This document shows, in pieces, positions 59,294 to 64,000 of a stretch of 64,000 nucleotides of DNA. This DNA is from Codonopsis lanceolata. Its lineage: Eukaryota; Streptophyta; Magnoliopsida; Asterales; Campanulaceae. Within the stretch, counting starts at the first letter, position 1, and each line of letters opens with the position of its first letter. The notes beneath the pieces were generated by a model. It saw only the letters and a list, made by a program, of their open reading frames with translations, did not search any database and was not told the DNA's origin. A program made the position numbers and the translations under genes. The stretch spans positions 105,783,226 through 105,847,225 of the forward strand of contig CM028379.1 in NCBI GenBank assembly GCA_013146195.2. The letters run 5' to 3'.

Positions 59294-59582
59294 CAGGGCC
59301 GGCCCTGAGTTTCGAGAGGCGCATGGCAAAAAACAAAAGGGGGGCCCTTTATAAAAATGAAATCATTTAAAGTATTGAGAAAAAAAAGGGGTCCCAGGAT
59401 TTGAACTTAGGACCTCTACCTCAAATTAGGGACATCTTAACCACCAAATGAAGTCAAACAATTGTGAACACTTTTGACACTATAATATATATACTAAATA
59501 TAAGGTAGTACCTAAACATTTGGGGCCCTAAAAATTGTGAGCCCATGGCGGTAGCCCTTCCAGCCACCCCCAGGCCGGCCAC
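59294..59582. mobile_element. Probable hAT-type MITE with CAGGGCCGGCC ends
   Basis: The left end CAGGGCCGGCCCTGAG and the right end CCCAGGCCGGCCAC are degenerate inverted repeats. The flanks CTTCGAGC and ACTCGAGC are 8 bp with two mismatches. Inside, 59390-59455 on - looks like a SINE fragment, with TTAAGTTCAAATCCTGGGA-type B-box wording. Confidence 0.55.
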
Positions 59583-59785
59583 ACTCGAGCATGTATGCTC
59601 GCCCGGACAAGCGGGGGCCTGCAGGCTGCTGACCCAGGCCGGGCATTGGCCACGTGCCCAGCACGTCGCCTTCATGATCATGAACAAACCACGTGCATTC
59701 GCCATAGCCCGAGCTCAACTCATAAGCGGCGAGGATAGATCCCCTAGCGCTAGGCATAACAAGTGGCGACTACTGCAGTGGGGGC
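59583..59785 (+). other. GC-rich internal remnant before the + LTR
   Basis: Short GC-rich stretch ending CAGTGGGGGCCAAG, which matches the polypurine-like motif next to the related LTR at 38579-39009. Overlapping ORFs on both strands are a GC effect; none shows a domain. Confidence 0.5.
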
Positions 59786-60230
59786 CAAGAGCACAAAAAA
59801 CAGGCTGAGAGGTCTTAGCGAGGACACTCATCCTGTTCAGTTATGTGGTAACGATCGTCTTGAACGTGGGGAGTTAATGCCGGGAGATCTGCCCCCACGT
59901 TTTGGACGTGGCCATAAACGTGCCTGTCTTTCATGTTCCTGCACTAAGTGTTCAATTACTAGCCTTCAAGGATGGCTATATAAACCCCTCTGATAAAAGA
60001 GGAAAGGGTACACATTCACAAATACTCGGGACAAAACTTTGTCAAAATATATTTACACATGTTCCGATTTTCTGATTATTACGCCTGAATGTTTTTGCAA
60101 GGAAAGCCCCTGCCAATTTAACGTTTGCTTTGACAGTTTGTTGACAGATTTGGGCCTCATAGACATATAGATTGAACGTCAGATATCTGCTCATTCAAGC
60201 CCAGTGTATCTGACGTATTTAGATACATCA
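59786..60230 (+). repeat. Plus-oriented LTR related to 38579-39009
   Basis: Shares GGAGTTAATGCC, TTTTGGACGTGGCCAT, a TATA box (GGCTATATAAACCCCTCTG, about 59971) and TTTGCAAGGAAAGCCCCTGCC with the other copy. It ends AGTGTATCTGACGTATTTAG, then ATACATCA. The start is approximate. It faces the minus-oriented LTR at 58319 but belongs to another family, so the two are relics of different insertions. Confidence 0.65.
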
Positions 60231-60993
60231 ATATTTATTGAAAAATAATACAAAAAGTCATTTTAAAAAAATCATGTTGAAAAGAACAAAAATTAAAATC
60301 TTCTATTCATAAATCTAATTTAGATCTTTTCACTTAAATTTTTTGAAAAAAACTTAAATTTTCTATACTTTTATGAGATTGTAGTAGTAATTGTAGTAGT
60401 CGTGATTGTCAAAATAAAAGTAATAATAAAAGTATTGATTCTACTGCTATTATTATTGTTGTTGTTATTATTATTATTATAAAAATACAATTTATCACCA
60501 TTACATTTATTGAAAAAAGTATAACATTCCAATCTTTTATTCTAATTACGTTAGTATAAACGTTAAGTTTTTCACTGTTCGGTATTAAAAATTCTAACTT
60601 TTGAATTTTTTAGATAGAAGAATTATTTTTGAGAATTTTTTAGATATGAACTTTTATCCTCACACTTATTAACTATGTACGCAACTCATTTCACAACCGA
60701 TATGAGATACCTTAACAACAATAATGTCAATATAAGTGTAACAAACAAAAGCAACAAAAACACTTCAAACACTATTTTGCTCCAACAAAACGTACAAGTT
60801 ATAGCATCAGAAGTCAAACAAGAGAAAAAAATAACCATAAAACTCCTTAGAGGGTTAAAATCCCCATGGACTTCGCACGTCTGATTCTATTTCTCGTCGT
60901 TGTTTAAACAATTCTCCATGTGGTTTCATGGATATCATATGATTAACACTGCAATTTTCCTTTATATTAAAAATGAAAACCACTTAATAACAT
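60231..60993. other. AT-rich intergenic sequence with TTA/GTT microsatellites
   Basis: Nothing recognised apart from short trinucleotide runs near 60450-60480. Confidence 0.6.
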
Positions 60994-61692
60994 TGATGTG
61001 ACAAAAATACAGCTTGGATCATCCGTATAATGGGTAGGATATTTAGACTTAATCTGCTTTTTTGAACCTGATTAAGATCACGAAAGCACCTTAGTGGATG
61101 CGTAATGTTTGGCCTCGCGAAACCACTCCGGCGTAAGAGTAAGTATCATGTGTAAAGTTAAAAGAGAATTTGACAAAGGTTCGAGGCTCAAGAAAGAGTG
61201 TGTACATTGTTTAGGTTTATGGATGAGTATTTATAGGCTCTCAATGTCCTAGAATCCGTTTGTGATTCACTACCTTAGTTATCTAGTAGGATTAAAAGAG
61301 AATCCCTAGATTATAGGTGTGATAGTTGGCTGACCGCTTGAATGCAGTAGCTGATAAGGCAGGTGTCCTGCTCGTACAAGGAAACCGTTTGACCTGTCTT
61401 GGAGAACAAGTCTCTGAGATTCCTTACTCGCTGCTTGCTCGAGAGAGCAAGACTCTACACGGCTGTATGGTGTAGGTCTGGCGAAGAGAAGTGTAGATCT
61501 CAGGCATGGCCCCTGGTCGGGCAGGCAAGGCCGCTGCTTGACCAGGTTTAGACGGGAGCTATTGTGTTCTATGCTCGGTACCTCCCTAGCTCTGCCCGCT
61601 AGGTCAGTAGGTCCGACAACAGTTGAGTTCATGATTGACACGTGATGGATGTTCGTGCTTTGTCCGTGAGCAGGTTTGGGTCGGACATATCA
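60994..61692 (-). repeat. Solo LTR (699 bp) with 5-bp duplication
   Basis: TGATGTGAC...GACATATCA ends, with perfect AACAT copies at 60989-60993 and 61693-61697. It is homologous to the LTR at 51173-51962 (for example TGGGTAGGATAT, CCTCGCGAAACC, AGGCTCAAGAAAG). It is a product of LTR-LTR recombination of the same Tat-type family. The TATA box on - is near 61230 (CCTATAAATACTC). Confidence 0.92.
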
Positions 61693-61706
61693 AACATACT
61701 AATATA

Positions 61707-61992
61707 CTCCCTCCATTTCGGGGAAAAACTCTTGTTTGAAAGTCAAACTTAGACAAGTAAGTACATTTTAGTGGTAAGACGCTTCACCTATACCTAACAG
61801 ATCGTAGGTTCGAGTCACCAAGAGGGTAAGTGAAAAATCACTACTAATCCTCTTAAAAAAAAAATAAAAAAATCAAACTTTTAAAAAATATATTTATAAT
61901 AGCTTATTAGTAATAAAAATGACACATTCAAAACTCTTTAAGTGAAACATCAGAAAATATAATAGTAGATTTTTTGCCCGAAACGGAAGAAG
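61707..61992. mobile_element. Stowaway-type MITE containing a SINE
   Basis: Left CTCCCTCCATTTCGGG, right CCCGAAACGGAAGAAG, TA on both sides (61705-61706, 61993-61994). A SINE (61751-61872) sits inside. The right end is also present at 20544-20567 in the dispersed duplicate. Confidence 0.85.
61751..61872 (+). repeat. tRNA-derived SINE, second copy of the 25341 family
   Basis: GACAAGTAAGTACATTTTAG, GTGGTAAGACGC, GGTTCGAGTCACC and AATCACTACTAATCCTCT, then poly(A). TCAAACTT flanks it (61743-61750, 61873-61880). It is nested in the Stowaway MITE, so it is younger than that MITE. Confidence 0.92.
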
Positions 61993-62436
61993 TACGTTCT
62001 TGGATCCTAATGTTACTCAATAAAAATATAATTAGTGGTAATTAATAATGCAGTAATGCTATTTGCAATATTATTCTACCAGCTTATAAGGTTTAGATTC
62101 GATTTAATTAATATGCCATGCTTTGCACGTCCTTGCTTATCATAGCCATCTCAGCAAGGCTTTACCAACTTGATTTCATAGGTGCTTAATTATATATGAA
62201 CTTGTCTTTAGGATTTCAATTTCCTCAAGCAAAATTTATTTCATCAGTACGCTTAATCTTGTTTCTTCAATGACAAATGGGACTAAGCCATGGGTAACAA
62301 AAATTTATCCAATCCATTGAGTTATCTATTATATCTATTATAAAAGATTTATTGGGTATTATTCATTAACACATAATTAAATTAATGGGAGTTAATGGAT
62401 AATATCCATTAACACCCAATTACAAAATAGATAATT
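61963..62436 (+). repeat. Dispersed ~470-bp duplication, copy 2
   Basis: Matches 20544-21018 with few differences. It includes the left end of the hAT (GACTAAGC then CATGGGTAAC here, with the terminal bases mutated) and stops at 62436, where the copia LTR begins. Confidence 0.9.
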
Positions 62437-63100
62437 GAAAGAACGCGAGTAGCTAGGATTCTCAAAAATTTAATGAAGCTTGTGAAAAAGCTACAATTGA
62501 ATTCACAATAGATAGAAAAATAACAAAACACAGCGGAAGACTTAATACTAAAGCACAAAATTAATCACAAAAATTTACCAAATAATCTACAAGCTTATAC
62601 TTGTAGATCTAGCCTCATGGCCAAAAAGATTTCACTAAAAAGAATGAATTGTTTTACAAAAAACTATGTGAAATCACACACAAAATATTCTTACAAGATA
62701 ATGAATCTTGGAGAACAAAAACCCCACATAAACAAGATAAACAAAACGTGGGAAGAAACAAAATCAGTTTTCTTTAAACAAAAAGGAAGCACAAAACAGT
62801 TTTTCAGAATTCAATGTAGCTGCCGATGTTGCAACATCGAAGCTACAATTGGACTCTGAACCCGAGGACTTCAAAAGCTGCGAAGCTCCTCGATCAGCTC
62901 GCACCCTCTATGGTTTTTGTTCTCTTTCTGGAGCTCTGTAAGAACCCCGAATCTCAGCTCCTGAATATATAGTATGAGTCTCCTACACACACCCAAAAAC
63001 AGTCCGTCTACTACAAGGAAAAAGATTAGTTTTTAAGGAAAAAATCAACAACTTACCAAACTAATGAGATTTTGTTACCATATATGAATGTGGTCAAAAA
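62436..63100 (-). repeat. Copia LTR related to 19454-20290 (right end approximate)
   Basis: Begins TGAAAGAA exactly where homology to the hAT stops. It shares CTTGTAGATC.AGCCTCA, AATCTTGGAGA and CCCACATAAAC...CGTGGGAAGAAA with the LTR at 19454. No gag follows on the left, so it is a solo or truncated LTR. The 80-codon + frame inside it is not a gene. Confidence 0.65.
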
Positions 63101-63212
63101 TCATTTTTTTTTAACAGGTTGAATCACAGGGGTAGTAGTTAGGTCCTCATTGCTATTACCTGGGAAAATCGCGAGATGTGCGAAATGATACAGGGTTTGA
63201 GAACAGTGCAAC

Positions 63213-64000
63213 CAAGGTTCTAAAAATCGTTAGGCGGCCGCTAGGCGGCAAATTAGGGTCTAGCGCCTAGGGGACTAGTCGGGGCGTAATCGGGGCCTAG
63301 GCGGGGCCTAGAATTAAGGCATATTTACCATTTTTTTGATAATTTACATCAAAGATCAAACACATTGACTACAAATTTAATTTTTTTTTATGTTTGTCAT
63401 TTTATCAAACACTTGTCTATATTTGTAAAATGAACAAAAATATACAAACCTACCATTAATCTCAATTCTCAACAACCCCAAAGTAACAAATCAGCCAAGT
63501 TTAGAACTAAAAACAAAAAAATATTACTCCACCTACCTACTGCCCCTACAACCCACAGTCTAACATATCCTCCCGAATCTCTTCTCATTCTGAATTATGA
63601 GTCTCGAGACCGCCTTATTCTTCTTCATCTTTTTTTTTCTTCTTTCTTATATCTATCTAACAGACCGGCAACCATTTTTTCTTCTCTCTCTCTCTCCGGC
63701 AGATCGACTCTCCTCATTTTTTCATCCTCCAATCTCTTTCCTCCTAGATCTAACCATTTAATCTATCCCCTCTATCATTTCACCCAATATCCACAAAATC
63801 AAACCCTTTTTCTTTCTACCTCCAACTCTGTCTCACCATTACCACTCTCCCTTCCTTCTCCGGTCACCGCATGCCATAAAATCAAAGCTACAAAAATAAA
63901 TTAAGGTCAGCGAGGTTTGGCGTAGGCACCGACTTGGTCGATTAGGCGGCGACTAAGAAAGTCGCCGGGTAGAGAGGCCTAGCGCTTTAGGGCGAGCCTA
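63213..64000. mobile_element. Second hAT of the 28185 family, longer, cut by the window end
   Basis: Starts CAAGGTTCTAAAAATCG, as at 28185, and shares most of its length. It carries about 300 bp more in the middle (63515-63830), a pyrimidine-rich tract. The right end would lie beyond 64000. Confidence 0.85.

Noticed and set aside
59454..59808. GC-rich ORFs on both strands
   Set aside because: They cross a MITE border and a GC-rich LTR-element remnant, with no domain.
51173..61692. 51173-51962 and 60994-61692 as the two LTRs of one 10.5-kb element
   Set aside because: The right LTR has its own perfect 5-bp duplication (AACAT) and is therefore solo, and the interval holds unrelated elements.
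22456..61872. B-box-like matches considered as tRNA genes (22456, 25341, 36609, 59390, 61751)
   Set aside because: No cloverleaf can be drawn; A-rich tails and target duplications at two of them show SINEs.

Overview
This window is repeat-dominated nuclear DNA of a flowering plant, probably a eudicot. The evidence is plant-type Ty3/gypsy (chromovirus and Tat lineages) and Ty1/copia retroelements, a Mutator-like transposon with introns, hAT and Stowaway MITEs, tRNA-derived SINEs, Helitrons with CTAG 3' ends, and long (AT)n/(TAA)n microsatellites. No intact host gene, tRNA or rRNA gene was recognised. An exact 100-N scaffold gap lies at 16897-16996.

Layout. 1-16896: an old, decayed Tat/Ogre-type Ty3/gypsy element on + (gag N-terminus 894-1363; rest of gag, protease and RT/RNase H from 11910) is split by a young Tekay/Del-type chromovirus (1364-11904; ~3.0 kb LTRs; 5-bp TSD GTCAA). 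16997-~20290: the 5' part of a decayed Ty1/copia element on -. 20.3-26.9 kb: nested DNA-transposon relics (three hAT or hAT-like elements, Stowaway), SINEs and a gypsy pol scrap. 27118-35812 (copy A) and 39672-50622 (copy B) are a dispersed segmental duplication. Copy A has gained a 1.26-kb hAT with another hAT inside it, a tandem duplication and three Helitrons. Copy B has gained one Helitron and a 6.4-kb Mutator-like element (MULE, 40188-46574). Each copy shows the other's empty site. 51173-55321: LTR, PPT and divergently transcribed extra ORF of a minus-oriented Tat-type element. 55.3-64 kb: Helitron ends, LTR fragments, a solo LTR, MITEs, a SINE, a second copy of the 20.5-kb block, a copia LTR and a truncated hAT.

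Most notable is the MULE. It has ~324-bp terminal inverted repeats and a 10-bp target duplication. It carries two convergent, intron-containing genes: a MURA-type transposase (MuDR, DDE, SWIM, zinc knuckle) on -, and on + a gene for a GRF-type zinc finger, coiled coil and C-terminal transmembrane segment. That second gene sits in the place mudrB occupies in maize MuDR. Both genes now carry a few inactivating lesions.

All domain assignments are by reading motifs; nothing was searched. Boundaries quoted with target-site duplications are firm; those marked approximate are not.
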